The notes below the pieces were generated by a model. That model saw only the letters and a program-made list of their open reading frames with translations. It was not told where the DNA came from and did no database searches. Positions 1-8,139 of a DNA stretch of 64,000 nucleotides are shown in pieces. How positions within the stretch are numbered: position 1 is the first letter of the stretch; each line of letters opens with the position of its first letter. Both the position numbers and the translations under genes were made by a program. The DNA is from Gemmatimonadota bacterium (GTDB taxonomy: Bacteria > Gemmatimonadota > Gemmatimonadetes > Longimicrobiales > Gaopeijiaceae): assembly GCA_041390125.1 (NCBI GenBank), contig JAWKQN010000004.1, positions 319,683 to 383,682 on the forward strand, given 5' to 3'.

Positions 1-247
1 TCTCGGCGCCGTCGAGCACGTCGTCGTGGAGGAGCGACGCCTCGTGGACCATCTCGAGCGCGAGCGCGCCCATCCAGGTCGACTCCGGGAGGGGGCGTCC
101 TCCGGCCGCCAGCGTGACGGTGACGGGTCGATGCAGGCTGCCGCGCAGCGACGGGACAGGCAGGCCCGCCGTGCGGATGACGTCGGCCGCGCGGGTCAGG
201 TGTTCGCGCACGCGCTCCACCCGCAGGTCCGGGCCGCCGGGGCTCAC
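1..247 (-). CDS. Polyprenyl (isoprenoid) diphosphate synthase, N-terminal part
   Basis: Partial gene cut by the left window edge; about 82 N-terminal residues are present. The reading contains LLHDDVLD, the first aspartate-rich DDxxD motif of trans-isoprenyl diphosphate synthases, which binds magnesium and the allylic diphosphate. These enzymes extend FPP to GGPP or longer quinone tails. The GTG start overlaps the stop of the preceding carotenoid gene by four bases (GTGA), so the two are translationally coupled. Lying third in a CarH-led carotenoid operon, it may supply GGPP for carotenoids, but a quinone-chain synthase is equally possible from this fragment. Confidence 0.85.
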   Translation of the reverse strand, partial: MSPGGPDLRVERVREHLTRAADVIRTAGLPVPSLRGSLHRPVTVTLAAGGRPLPESTWMGALALEMVHEASLLHDDVLDGAE

Positions 248-1101
248 GATGCCACCTGGGGCCGGGGTGCCGCCACCGGCGCCCGGAGCGTGAGCAGCAC
301 CAGCACGAAGGCGCCCAACGCGACGCAGGTCACCAACACCGCGCCCCAGACACCGGCCAGCGCGAGCATCCCGAGCGGCATGAGGAGCACCAGACCGTAC
401 AGCCCGGCCAGCCAGGGGAGGGGCAGGGGACCCCCCCATTCGTGGGCGCGCAGGACCTCCAGCGCGACCATCAGCACCAACCCCGTGAGCATCCAGCCGA
501 ACACGTTCACCCACGGCATGCCGTAGTAGGAGCCGCTGTCGGCCCAGGTCCAGTACGGCGTCAGGTGGCTCATGGCGGGGTCGAGCGCCAGATCCCACAG
601 CGTGAGGAGCGTGGCCGCCGCCAGCAGGCGCAGCGTGCGCCGGGAGCGCCCCAGCACGTGCGTGGCGATGAGGTAGCAGGGCAGCGCCATCAGGAACCAG
701 CTTGCGGGGATGCTCCAGGGCACCCGCCCGCCGATGCGATAGCCCAGCAGGCCGGTGTAGCTGTAGGCCCCGAACGGGATGCCGTATCCGGTGCCCATCC
801 ATTCGCTGGTGAAGGCGAGCAGCCCCACCACCAGGAAGGCCGGTACCCAACGGGTGCGGGCGACCCGGACCAGCATGACCACGAGCGTGGCCAATGCGAC
901 CACGATGTGGGCCTGCGCGAGGAGCTGGAAGGAGACCTGGTAGAAGCGGACCAGCAACGGGCTGGACGAGGGGATGCGCTCGGGCGCGAGGCCGAAGATC
1001 CCGTAGCCGGCGAGCGCGATGAGCGTGAAGAGGGCCAGCGGCGCGAGGCTGAGGCGGAGTGCGCGCGGACCGAACGTGTGCGTGGTTGCGGCTGCGGTCA
1101 T
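244..1101 (-). CDS. Carotenoid biosynthesis membrane protein, DUF422/CruF-like
   Basis: 285-residue polytopic membrane protein with about seven to eight hydrophobic segments. It resembles the DUF422 family, which includes the carotenoid 1',2'-hydratase CruF. Conserved-looking stretches are TSEWMGTGYGIPFGAYSYT and the acidic LWDLALDPAMS in a helix, a pattern typical of this family. Start is the ATG whose first bases overlap the upstream regulator stop (ATGA). Its place between a B12/light-responsive regulator and a prenyl synthase supports a role in carotenoid end-group modification. The exact reaction cannot be told from sequence alone. Confidence 0.8.
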   Translation of the reverse strand: MTAAATTHTFGPRALRLSLAPLALFTLIALAGYGIFGLAPERIPSSSPLLVRFYQVSFQLLAQAHIVVALATLVVMLVRVARTRWVPAFLVVGLLAFTSEWMGTGYGIPFGAYSYTGLLGYRIGGRVPWSIPASWFLMALPCYLIATHVLGRSRRTLRLLAAATLLTLWDLALDPAMSHLTPYWTWADSGSYYGMPWVNVFGWMLTGLVLMVALEVLRAHEWGGPLPLPWLAGLYGLVLLMPLGMLALAGVWGAVLVTCVALGAFVLVLLTLRAPVAAPRPQVAS

Positions 1102-2012
1102 CGTGGCGTCTCGGGGTGCGACTTCAGCCAGGTGGCGAAGCTCTGCGTGGACTCGAACGACTGGAGACCTCCGAAACGACGCGTGCGGGGGGTGGCGCCG
1201 GCGACGGCCCGCTCCGGGCCGCCGAGGACGAGCGTGAACGGCGCTGGACCGTCCAGGTAGCGTTCGGCGATCTCCAGGCAACGGTGCACGTCGGGGGCGT
1301 CCTGCGAGGCGCCGAACGACAGACATACCACCGAAGCATCCTGACTGCGCTGTGCGGAGATCACTTCCGCCATCGGAACATTCGCACCGAGATACCAGGC
1401 CCGCCACCCATGCCGCTCCAGTGAAGCCCGCACGGCGAGCGCGCCCAGCTCGTGCTGGTTGCCCTCCGCGCAAGCGACGATGGCCACCGGCGCGTCCGCG
1501 CGGGTCGCCACCGCTCGCGACCAATCCGCACCCAGGCGTACGAGCGTGTCCGCCATCATCTGCGTGACGAGATGCTCGTCCGCGATCCGGATGCGACCGT
1601 CCCGCCACGCGTCACCGATGGCGTGCATGAACGTGGTGAGCGGCCCGTCCACCAGCGCCTCGAGCGAGAGCCGCTCGCGCCGCGCCAGGACCTCGAAGAG
1701 AAGGCCGATGCGACGGGGATCGGAGTAGAGCAGCCAACCCAGCGCCAGGGGTGCGAACGACGAGGCCGTGCCCTCCTCCTCGTCCCGGATGGCGGCCCAG
1801 GCGTGTGCTTCGAAGGGCCGGAAGGGCGTCAGCACCGTGGAGCCGCCCCGGGTCTCGGCCAGGACCAGCAGGTCGGTCAACGGGATCCGGCGGTGTCCGC
1901 CGTCCGTGCGCTCGACGCCCCGACCGAAGTCGTCGAGCCAGCGCTTGGCGGTCGAAGGGTGCACACCGAGGAGGTCGGCCGCCTCCGCCGTGGACAGCGT
2001 TATATCGTTCAA
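1098..2012 (-). CDS. carH: CarH/LitR-type B12-dependent photoreceptor transcriptional repressor
   Basis: 304-residue MerR-type regulator. Residues about 5-50 form a winged HTH (LSTAEAADLLGVHPSTAKRW then GGHRR). The rest is a cap plus cobalamin-binding domain. It has the light-sensing signature W-x9-E-H (W136, E146, H147), and NQHELG with His187 as the likely axial cobalt ligand, followed by the usual LGANVP strand. In this family the dark adenosylcobalamin tetramer represses carotenoid genes and light breaks it up. I chose the TTG start because GGAG lies just upstream and the HTH begins there; an upstream start at 2075 would add 21 residues. It heads a coupled operon with carotenoid genes and is probably autoregulated. 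Confidence 0.88.
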   Translation of the reverse strand: MNDITLSTAEAADLLGVHPSTAKRWLDDFGRGVERTDGGHRRIPLTDLLVLAETRGGSTVLTPFRPFEAHAWAAIRDEEEGTASSFAPLALGWLLYSDPRRIGLLFEVLARRERLSLEALVDGPLTTFMHAIGDAWRDGRIRIADEHLVTQMMADTLVRLGADWSRAVATRADAPVAIVACAEGNQHELGALAVRASLERHGWRAWYLGANVPMAEVISAQRSQDASVVCLSFGASQDAPDVHRCLEIAERYLDGPAPFTLVLGGPERAVAGATPRTRRFGGLQSFESTQSFATWLKSHPETPR

Positions 2013-2189
2013 GACGACTCCAGTGCGCTGTTGGCGGGGTGTTGTTCCCCATATGGCGGCATGCAAACCGACCATGAAATGGTATGTGGTCGATTATGGG
2101 GGCGCAACCCGGCGGGCGGTCGAGCGCGGGCTTGCCCGGCGGGGACAGGACCCCATCTTTGCTCCCCACCCCGAACGAGGAGGCGTGTG
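2013..2189. promoter_or_regulatory. Divergent carH-pdxH control region with operator-like dyads
   Basis: Intergenic stretch between the divergent carH and pdxH genes, with an AT-richer core at about 2045-2100 unlike its GC-rich surroundings. Two nested inverted repeats lie here: ACCAT-GAA-ATGGT (2071-2083), and CGACCA (2069-2074) with TGGTCG (2087-2092). They are positioned like an operator about 60 bases upstream of carH. Whether they bind CarH is inference; the sequence does not match the published CarH operators closely enough to say. Confidence 0.45.
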
Positions 2190-2795
2190 GTGGGCCTGGA
2201 ACGCGAAGACCTGAGCGACGATCCCATCGAGCAGTTCCGCGCCTGGTTCGCCGACGCGGAGGCCGCCCCGGCCGTGGCGCAGGCCAACGCGATGTGCCTG
2301 TCGACGTTGGGCGAGGACGGCTTTCCCCAGGGACGGATCGTCCTCCTCAAGGGGCTGGAGGAGGGCCGCTTCGTCTTCTACACCAACCTGGACTCGGCGA
2401 AAGGCCGCTCGCTCCGGGTCCATCCCCGGGCAGCGCTGACGTTCTGGTGGGAGCCGCTGGGCCGGCAGGTCCGCATCACCGGGCCGGTCGAGCCCGTCGA
2501 ACCCGAGGTCGCCGATGCCTACTTCGCGAGCCGGCCTCGGGGAAGCCAGCTCGGCGCGTGGGCCTCCGAGCAGAGCCAGCCGCTCGACCAGCGCGCCACG
2601 CTGGAGCGACGCGTGCGGACGCTGGAGCAGGAATGGGAGGGCCGGGCGGTGAGCCGGCCCCCGCACTGGTCGGGGTTCGGCCTCACCCCCGTCTGGATCG
2701 AGTTCTGGCAGGACGGCGCCTTCCGCCTGCACGATCGCTTCCGCTACGAGCGCGGGCGCGGGGGCGTCTGGACCCTCACGCGCCTCAATCCCTGA
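2190..2795 (+). CDS. pdxH: Pyridoxamine/pyridoxine 5'-phosphate oxidase
   Basis: 201 residues, the usual length for PdxH, which uses FMN and oxygen to make pyridoxal 5'-phosphate. Recognisable family blocks are DPIEQFRAWFADA at the N-terminus, QGRIVLLKGLEEGRFVFYTN (FMN binding), the SRPRGSQLGAWAS segment and the C-terminal WIEFWQDGAFRLHDRFRY. The start is one of two adjacent GTG codons; the second sits six bases after GAGGAGG and is preferred. It stands alone, divergent from carH. Confidence 0.95.
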   Translation: MGLEREDLSDDPIEQFRAWFADAEAAPAVAQANAMCLSTLGEDGFPQGRIVLLKGLEEGRFVFYTNLDSAKGRSLRVHPRAALTFWWEPLGRQVRITGPVEPVEPEVADAYFASRPRGSQLGAWASEQSQPLDQRATLERRVRTLEQEWEGRAVSRPPHWSGFGLTPVWIEFWQDGAFRLHDRFRYERGRGGVWTLTRLNP

Positions 2796-2823
2796 CGCCG
2801 TGGGGGCGACCCGACCCACCGGC

Positions 2824-2829
2824 TATATT
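2824..2829 (+). promoter_or_regulatory. Probable -10 element TATATT
   Basis: TATATT stands out in GC-rich sequence just after pdxH. Transcription would begin near 2836, giving a leader of about 27 bases that contains the GGAGGA ribosome-binding site of the next gene. No convincing -35 at 17 bp was found. Confidence 0.4.
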
Positions 2830-2862
2830 GCAGGGATGATGGCGGAACCCCGGAGGAATCGG

Positions 2863-3468
2863 ATGCTGGTGAGGCGGGTGGGACTGATCGGCGCGCTCGG
2901 AGCGGTGTGCTGGGCCGGCGTGTGCGATCCCGGTGAGATCACCATCGTTCCCGAGATCGACGAGCGCTGGTCCTTCGAAGGCAGCCTCGAAGGCTGGAGT
3001 GCCGCCGCGCTCGGAGGACTCACGCCCGGTGTGGATTGGAGCATCCAGTCGGATGCCGGTTCCGCCGTGGACGGGCAGGCGTCCCTTCGCTTCACCGTCG
3101 ACGACGCCACGGGGAATGGCCGGGTCTGGATCGAGCGCGCGTTCGCCGTCGCCGCCGAGGAGGAGTACCGGGTCGACATCGGGTTCCAGGTGGGCAGCGA
3201 GGACGCGCCGGGCGTCACGCCCTGGAGCGCGGTGGTGGGCGCGACGCTGGACGCCCCGTCGGCCACCGGGACCGTGGCGGTGGACGGCCCCCTCGGCGAT
3301 GCCAGCGGCGGCACCGGCGTGACCTGGACCCCGCTCACGCAGAGCCTCCTGCTGGACACCGGCGAGGAGCAGGAAACGGCCTGGGTGTCGATCGGCGTGG
3401 CCGTCGGAGCCCCTGGCCAACGGACCTACCGCGTGGACGCGCTCTCGGTCACCTTCACCCGCCGGTAG
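2863..3468 (+). CDS. Small exported protein of unknown function
   Basis: 201 residues. The ATG chosen follows GGAGGA by five bases; an in-frame ATG at 2836 is an alternative. The N-terminus is a signal peptide (positive LVRR, then a hydrophobic core to about residue 20). A Cys follows (GVCDPGE), but Val before it is a poor lipobox, so lipidation is uncertain. The mature part is acidic and beta-rich, with WSFEGSLEGWS near its start and a C-terminal VDALSVTFTRR strand, like a jelly-roll carbohydrate-binding or adhesion domain. I do not recognise a named family. It is monocistronic. Confidence 0.7.
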   Translation: MLVRRVGLIGALGAVCWAGVCDPGEITIVPEIDERWSFEGSLEGWSAAALGGLTPGVDWSIQSDAGSAVDGQASLRFTVDDATGNGRVWIERAFAVAAEEEYRVDIGFQVGSEDAPGVTPWSAVVGATLDAPSATGTVAVDGPLGDASGGTGVTWTPLTQSLLLDTGEEQETAWVSIGVAVGAPGQRTYRVDALSVTFTRR

Positions 3469-3520
3469 CGCGCGACCGCATGGGGCCGCACGGTCCGCGA
3501 CCGTCGGCGGACCCTCGCAT

Positions 3521-4129
3521 TCACTCGGCGGCGGCCAGCGTGCGGCGGCGCCCCGCCCGGGACCGCAGCGCCCGGGCCAGCGGCACCAGCAGGAGAAGGG
3601 GAGAGACCAGGACCGCATCGACCAGGAACACGCGGACGCCGGTCCAGCTGAGGAGGGTGCGGGTGAAGCTGACGTTCAGCCCCACCGCATCGAAGCGCCG
3701 CAGACCGTCGAAGGGCTCGAGCAGGGCCAGCTCGAACGAGAACGGCCGTCGCGAGAACGGCCAGAGCAGCCCGATGCCTCCTTCACCCAGCGGATCGGGA
3801 ATGAGCAGGTCCAGCACGACGTGGGACGAATAGGCCGCCCAGGTGGCCAGGAAGACCGTCCAGAACGATCCCGTCCAGCGGCGCGTGAGGCCGGCGAGGA
3901 GCAGCGGGACCACCAGGGTGGCGAGCAGCGAGTGGGTGGGCCCGCGATGGAAGGCCGTGGCGCGGCCCAGGATCAGACCGGGCAGGAAGTCCAGGTCGGG
4001 CGCGTTGGCGGCCACGATGGACAGGCCCAGGATCCACAGCAGGCGGCTGCGGGGCGTGGAGCCGGGTCGGGCGCCGACAAGCTCGACGGCGGTGTATCCG
4101 CCGACGACGTGTCCGATCGAGGTGGGCAT
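3521..4129 (-). CDS. YdjM-like membrane-bound metal-dependent hydrolase (DUF457)
   Basis: 202-residue inner-membrane protein with four to five hydrophobic helices. The family's polar motifs are all present: GHVVGGY near the N-terminus, NAPDLDFLPG, HRGPTHSLL and SSHVVLDLL. These His/Asp residues are conserved in the YdjM/DUF457 family, annotated as metal-dependent hydrolases although activity is poorly documented. The ATG was chosen because MPTSIGHVVGG is the standard N-terminus; longer frames lack family similarity. It is transcribed toward the exported protein, tail to tail. Confidence 0.82.
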   Translation of the reverse strand: MPTSIGHVVGGYTAVELVGARPGSTPRSRLLWILGLSIVAANAPDLDFLPGLILGRATAFHRGPTHSLLATLVVPLLLAGLTRRWTGSFWTVFLATWAAYSSHVVLDLLIPDPLGEGGIGLLWPFSRRPFSFELALLEPFDGLRRFDAVGLNVSFTRTLLSWTGVRVFLVDAVLVSPLLLLVPLARALRSRAGRRRTLAAAE

Positions 4130-4234
4130 GGATCCGGGGGCGGACGGAGCGGGCGATGTGAAACCACCGGGGCGCAGACAAGTTCCGTGCCCCGGGACGG
4201 CCTCAGGCCGGTCCGCGTGATGGCGACCGAGCGC

Positions 4235-4317
4235 GCCGGGGTGGCGAAACGGCAGACGCAGGGGACTTAAACTCCCCGGGGCTTCGGCCCGTGTGGGTTC
4301 GACTCCCACCCCCGGCA
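4235..4317 (+). tRNA. tRNA-Leu (anticodon UAA)
   Basis: 83 bases that fold as a class II tRNA. The acceptor stem GCCGGGG pairs with CCCCGGC, and a GGGGA/TCCCC anticodon stem encloses CTTAAAC (anticodon TAA at 4268-4270). The variable arm is GGGGCTTCGGCCC and the T-arm GTGGGTTCGACTCCCAC. Discriminator base is A, as for leucine. The 3' CCA is not encoded (ACTT follows). Confidence 0.96.
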
Positions 4318-4439
4318 CTTCGATCGCGCGCCGCCTCGCTGAGAGGCCAAGAGGGGAGAAGCATTGCCCCCGTGCCCGCCGCGACTGTGGCTACGACGTC
4401 GGTCGAACCCGGAGCGCCAAACGGTCCGCGCGGGGCGGA

Positions 4440-5075
4440 TCAGCCTCCGGGGCAGCGCGGCCGGCCGGCGCGAGCCGCTTCCAACAGCGCGACGATGTCG
4501 GAGACGGTGCTGGCGCCCGCGTCCTCGTCGTACCAGGCATACTTGCGCTCGTAGAGCACGTCCCGCTCCAGGCGCGCCTCGTTCTCCAGGAACCAGGTCT
4601 GCAGGCGTGCGGGCCGTTCCACCCAGCAGCCGACCTGCGCGCCCTCCGCGTCCAGGACCACGACCGTCGGGGTGGCCGCTCGTCCGTCCGGCGTGCGGTG
4701 CGCCTCCATGACGGGCCGGCCGGCATTGGAGTCGACGATCCGCATCTCCAGGTCCGGGACCTGATCCACCAGGCGGGCCAGGTACGGGATGGTGTTGGCC
4801 GAATCGCCGCACCAGTCCTCCGCGATCACCAGCAACCGATACGCTCCGGCGGCGCGCGCGCGGGCCTGCAGCTCGGGCGCCACCACCGCGCGCGCGAAGT
4901 TGCCCTGCCAGGTCTCGACGCGCTGGTCGGCCTTCTTCAGGAACACTCCGAAGGGGGTGCCGGCGTCGTAGAGCGTGGCGTACGGGACGGTATCGGCGGG
5001 CGCCGCGGCCGGAGCCGGCGCGGGTCCGCACAGGGCCAGCACACCGGCCAGGACGAGGCCCGCAGGGGCCAGCAT
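4440..5075 (-). CDS. Exported thioredoxin-fold protein with WCGDS motif
   Basis: 211 residues: a short signal peptide (hydrophobic to about residue 24) then a thioredoxin-like domain. The active-site segment is EDWCGDS, so only the first Cys of CxxC is present. Proteins with this WCGD motif form a recognised thioredoxin-like group of unknown substrate. A later ATPTVVVLD block matches the cis-Pro region of the fold. Its ATG overlaps the stop of the metallochaperone gene (ATGA), making it the last gene of the copper-like operon. A role in protecting or metallating periplasmic proteins is inference. Confidence 0.8.
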   Translation of the reverse strand: MLAPAGLVLAGVLALCGPAPAPAAAPADTVPYATLYDAGTPFGVFLKKADQRVETWQGNFARAVVAPELQARARAAGAYRLLVIAEDWCGDSANTIPYLARLVDQVPDLEMRIVDSNAGRPVMEAHRTPDGRAATPTVVVLDAEGAQVGCWVERPARLQTWFLENEARLERDVLYERKYAWYDEDAGASTVSDIVALLEAARAGRPRCPGG

Positions 5076-5293
5076 CAGACCGTCTCCACCGCGCCCGGGG
5101 TGTAGCCCGCGTCGCGCACGGCGGCGGTCAGGGCGGCGGGGTCCGTCCCGTCCGCGACCGTGGCCGTTGCGTCCTTGCGCTCGAGCGATACGTCCACGTC
5201 CGACACGCCGACCAGGGGCTCGAGCGCCGAGCGCACCGAGTGGACACAGTGACCGCAGGAGAGGTCGGGCACGGGAATGCGGACGCGCGTCAT
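5075..5293 (-). CDS. Heavy-metal-associated (HMA/CopZ-like) metallochaperone
   Basis: 72 residues, the full length of one ferredoxin-like HMA domain. The metal site is LSCGHC near residue 13, equivalent to the MxCxxC loop of CopZ and of copper-ATPase N-termini. The central VSLERKDATATV and C-terminal AVRDAGYTP strands fit the fold. It carries Cu(I) or a similar soft metal in the cytoplasm. It lies 14 bases after copCD and overlaps the next gene by an ATGA. Confidence 0.88.
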   Translation of the reverse strand: MTRVRIPVPDLSCGHCVHSVRSALEPLVGVSDVDVSLERKDATATVADGTDPAALTAAVRDAGYTPGAVETV

Positions 5294-5307
5294 GACGAGG
5301 TCCAGGC

Positions 5308-6678
5308 TCAGGGGAGGTGGGTGGCGATCAGGGCGGCGGTGACCAGCAGGACACCGAGGCCCAGGAGGAGTTCCAGGGTGGCGGGGATGCGCAGCAAGCC
5401 CACGCGCGGCTGCTCCTGCAGGGCGGGGCGCACCACCCGCCAGTTGTAGAACCCGAGCGCGGCCGCCCCGGCCAGCAGCCCCAGCTTGAGGAGGAGCGTG
5501 CGGCCGTAGCCGGTGCCCGTGAGCGCCCCGAACGCCCCGACGCGGTCCCAGGCGTTGACGGCTCCCGTGGCCAGCAGCACCAGGACCGCCATCAGGCTGA
5601 CGCGGGAGAAGGACGCGATCCACGAGGGAAGGGCGGGGACGCGACCGTCGGCGTCGCGCGCGCGGCGCAACAGCGGCAGCGCCACGAACACCAGGCCCGC
5701 CAGCGCACCGATCCAGGCGCCCGCGGCGGCGACGTGCAGCGTATCGGCAACCAGCAACGGGACCCGCCTCGCTCCGTCCACCGCCCACGCGTGTCCGGAG
5801 AGCGGAGGTGCCAGGGTCGCGAGCGCGGCGGCGACCGTGGCTACGACCCAGCCCGCCCGTCCGGTCGTGGAGCGCGCCGCGCGAAGCAATCCGAAGGCGA
5901 AGAGCAGCGCTGCGCCCAGGTGCAGCCACCATCCCCATCCCCACGGGGTCTGGAAGAGGAGTGGGAGCGCGCCCGTCCCGGTCGCGCCGGCCTGGGTGAA
6001 GACGCGCACCACCGCGCCCGTGCCCGCCAGCAGCACGCCGATCCACCCCAGACGCCGCAGGCCGGTCCGGGCCGCGTCGGCCAGCGCGGTCTCGCCGCGG
6101 CGCGCGGCCGGCGCGACCACCGACCACCGGAACGTCACGACGCCGATGAGCAGCGTCGTGGACAGCAGGAACAGCCAGCGCCCGGCGAGCCCGAGCGGAT
6201 CGTGCGGCGCGAGTGGGGGCGGAGCGGGTCCGGCCTGCGGGGCCACGGGCGGCGGCGCGGCCGGGAGCGTATCCGCCGCCTGGTCCCCGACCGAGGTGGC
6301 GCCACGCTCGACCGTGAACGCGAAGCTCCCGGAGACGGGATGGGAATCAGGACCCGCGGTACGCCACGTCACCTGGTGGAGCCCCGCGCCCAGCGGGGCC
6401 GCGATGCGGGCCACGAGCTCGCGGTCGCCGCTGGCGGGTGCGTAGTCGAGCGCGCCGAGCGGGACGAGCCCGCCGTCGGGAGCCCGCAGCTCCACGCTCG
6501 ACAGCGCGCGCTGCACCAGCGTGGTGAACCGCAGGCGGATCTCGCCCGGCGCCTCGGCCAGACGCTGGTCGGCCGCGGGCTGGCTGCTCTCCAGGTCCGT
6601 GTGGCGCGGCCCCGCCGCCGGCAGCAGGGTCAGGATCGCCAGGACCGTCGCCGCGCCGACGGCCCGCGCACGCCTCAC
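5308..6678 (-). CDS. CopC-CopD fusion copper resistance/uptake protein (YcnJ-like)
   Basis: 456 residues. After a signal sequence, residues about 25-130 form a CopC domain with RHTDLESSQPA at the start and DSHPVSGSFAFTV at the end; the histidines are the usual copper ligands. A proline/alanine-rich linker follows, then a CopD domain of about eight transmembrane helices (about 165-456). Fusions of this kind (YcnJ) import or handle copper across the inner membrane. The GTG start overlaps the aminotransferase stop (GTGA); the next gene is a metallochaperone, which supports copper handling. Confidence 0.88.
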   Translation of the reverse strand: MRRARAVGAATVLAILTLLPAAGPRHTDLESSQPAADQRLAEAPGEIRLRFTTLVQRALSSVELRAPDGGLVPLGALDYAPASGDRELVARIAAPLGAGLHQVTWRTAGPDSHPVSGSFAFTVERGATSVGDQAADTLPAAPPPVAPQAGPAPPPLAPHDPLGLAGRWLFLLSTTLLIGVVTFRWSVVAPAARRGETALADAARTGLRRLGWIGVLLAGTGAVVRVFTQAGATGTGALPLLFQTPWGWGWWLHLGAALLFAFGLLRAARSTTGRAGWVVATVAAALATLAPPLSGHAWAVDGARRVPLLVADTLHVAAAGAWIGALAGLVFVALPLLRRARDADGRVPALPSWIASFSRVSLMAVLVLLATGAVNAWDRVGAFGALTGTGYGRTLLLKLGLLAGAAALGFYNWRVVRPALQEQPRVGLLRIPATLELLLGLGVLLVTAALIATHLP

Positions 6679-7985
6679 GCCGGCAGGCCTCGCTGGAGCA
6701 CGGTGACGATCGCGTCCGTGAAGCGGTCGACCTCCTCCAGCGAGGAGTACACCGACGGCGACACCCGCAGGCCCTCGAACTCGGGGTGCTTGATGGCGAC
6801 GACCAGGATGCGGTGCTCGGACCACAACCACTCCGTCAGCGCCACCGTGTCCACGCCCTCGACCTGTACGTTGGCGATGCCGCACGAGCGACCGGGCTGG
6901 CGGCTGGTGTGCAGGCGGATGCGGTCGTGCTGCAGCAGGGCGTCCGCCCAGCGGTCACGCAGGTAGCGCAGGCGTGCGTCCTTGCGCGCGGCGCCGATGC
7001 CCTGGTGGAACGTGAGGGCCTCCCCGATGGCGAGGTAGTTCGCCGCCGGATGGGTGCCGATCTCCTCGAACTTGCGGATGTTGGCGTCCATCCCCTCCGG
7101 AGCCGCCATCAGCGGCCACAGGTCGGCGATCTTGTCCCGACGCACCCACAGCATTCCGGTCCCGTGTGGGGCGAACAGCCACTTGTGCAGGCTCGTGCTG
7201 TAGTTGTCGCACTCGAGGTCGGAGATCTTGAAGTCGAAATGGGCGAGCGCGTGTGCGCCGTCCACCACGACCGGGATCCCGTGCCGACGGGCCATCGCCG
7301 CTACCTCGCGGACCGGCAGGATCTGCCCGGTGAGGTTGATCATATGGCACATCAGGATCATGCGTGTCTTCGGCGTGATGCCCGCCTCGAAGCGCCGCAC
7401 CACCTCCGCGGTGTCCTCGGCGGGCACCGGCAGCTGGATCTGCTTCATCACGATGCCTTCCCGGCGCTCGCGCTGCTGGAAGGTCGTGATCATCCGACCG
7501 TAGTCCTGCGTGGACGTGAGGACCTCATCGCCGCGTTGCAGGTCGATGCCGAGCTGGACGGTCTGCAGGCTCTCCGACGCATTGCGCGTGAACGCGACCT
7601 CTTCGGGATCGACCCCCCACTCCCGGGCGAACCGTTGACGGACGCCTTCCCGTTGCGGCTCGAGCACGCGCCACATCGTGTAGGCGGGTGCGAGGTTGGA
7701 GTAGTCCAGGTGCCGCTTCATGGCGTCCTGCACCCAGACCGGTGAGGGGCTGACGCCGCCGTTGTTGAAGTTGACCAGCGTGCGGTCCACGGAGAACGCG
7801 CGCTGCACCTCGACCCAGAAGTCCTCGTTGGCGGCGATCTCGTCCGGAGTGCCCGGAGTGGCCGCCAGGTCGCCGACGATCTCCGCCGCGGAGCGCGCGA
7901 ACACCGGTGTGGGCAGGGCGCCTCCGAGCGCGAGCGCGGCGGCGGGATAGCGGATGGCACCGAGGAACTGGCGACGATCGGTCAT
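6675..7985 (-). CDS. Exported class V aminotransferase (isopenicillin-N epimerase/cysteine desulfurase-like)
   Basis: 436 residues. The N-terminus TDRRQFLGA is a twin-arginine type signal followed by a hydrophobic stretch ending near ARSA, so the folded PLP enzyme is probably exported. The fold-type I core shows NNGGVSPSP, VAFTRNASESLQT (cofactor phosphate binding), VVVDGAHALAHFDF (Asp on the PLP ring) and SLHKWLFAPHGTG with the Schiff-base lysine. Substrate unknown. It starts the minus-strand operon with copCD, joined by GTGA. GGAGG lies just before the ATG. Association with copper genes is unexplained. Confidence 0.88.
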   Translation of the reverse strand: MTDRRQFLGAIRYPAAALALGGALPTPVFARSAAEIVGDLAATPGTPDEIAANEDFWVEVQRAFSVDRTLVNFNNGGVSPSPVWVQDAMKRHLDYSNLAPAYTMWRVLEPQREGVRQRFAREWGVDPEEVAFTRNASESLQTVQLGIDLQRGDEVLTSTQDYGRMITTFQQRERREGIVMKQIQLPVPAEDTAEVVRRFEAGITPKTRMILMCHMINLTGQILPVREVAAMARRHGIPVVVDGAHALAHFDFKISDLECDNYSTSLHKWLFAPHGTGMLWVRRDKIADLWPLMAAPEGMDANIRKFEEIGTHPAANYLAIGEALTFHQGIGAARKDARLRYLRDRWADALLQHDRIRLHTSRQPGRSCGIANVQVEGVDTVALTEWLWSEHRILVVAIKHPEFEGLRVSPSVYSSLEEVDRFTDAIVTVLQRGLPA

Positions 7986-8087
7986 GGGTCCTCCGGGTCG
8001 GGGCGTTCCGGGACGATAGGACGGGCCGGAGGGAGCCGACAGGGGTCGACCGGGCCCGGTCGGCGCGCGGACACGACGTCCGCCGCC

Positions 8088-8116
8088 TTGACCCTCGTCC
8101 CTCCCGCCGGTTTTCT
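8088..8116 (+). promoter_or_regulatory. Candidate promoter for rnz
   Basis: TTGACC at 8088-8093, 17-bp spacer, TTTTCT at 8111-8116. The predicted start is about 17 bases before the chosen rnz GTG. Confidence 0.4.
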
Positions 8117-8139
8117 TGTGGCAGCCTGAGCCAGCCTCC

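Noticed and set aside
244..1608. Long minus frame extending upstream of the carotenoid gene
   Set aside because: The upstream part is the out-of-frame shadow of carH; the ATGA joint at 1098-1101 gives the true start.
4318..4439. Integration scar at tRNA-Leu
   Set aside because: No second copy of the tRNA 3' end was seen downstream.
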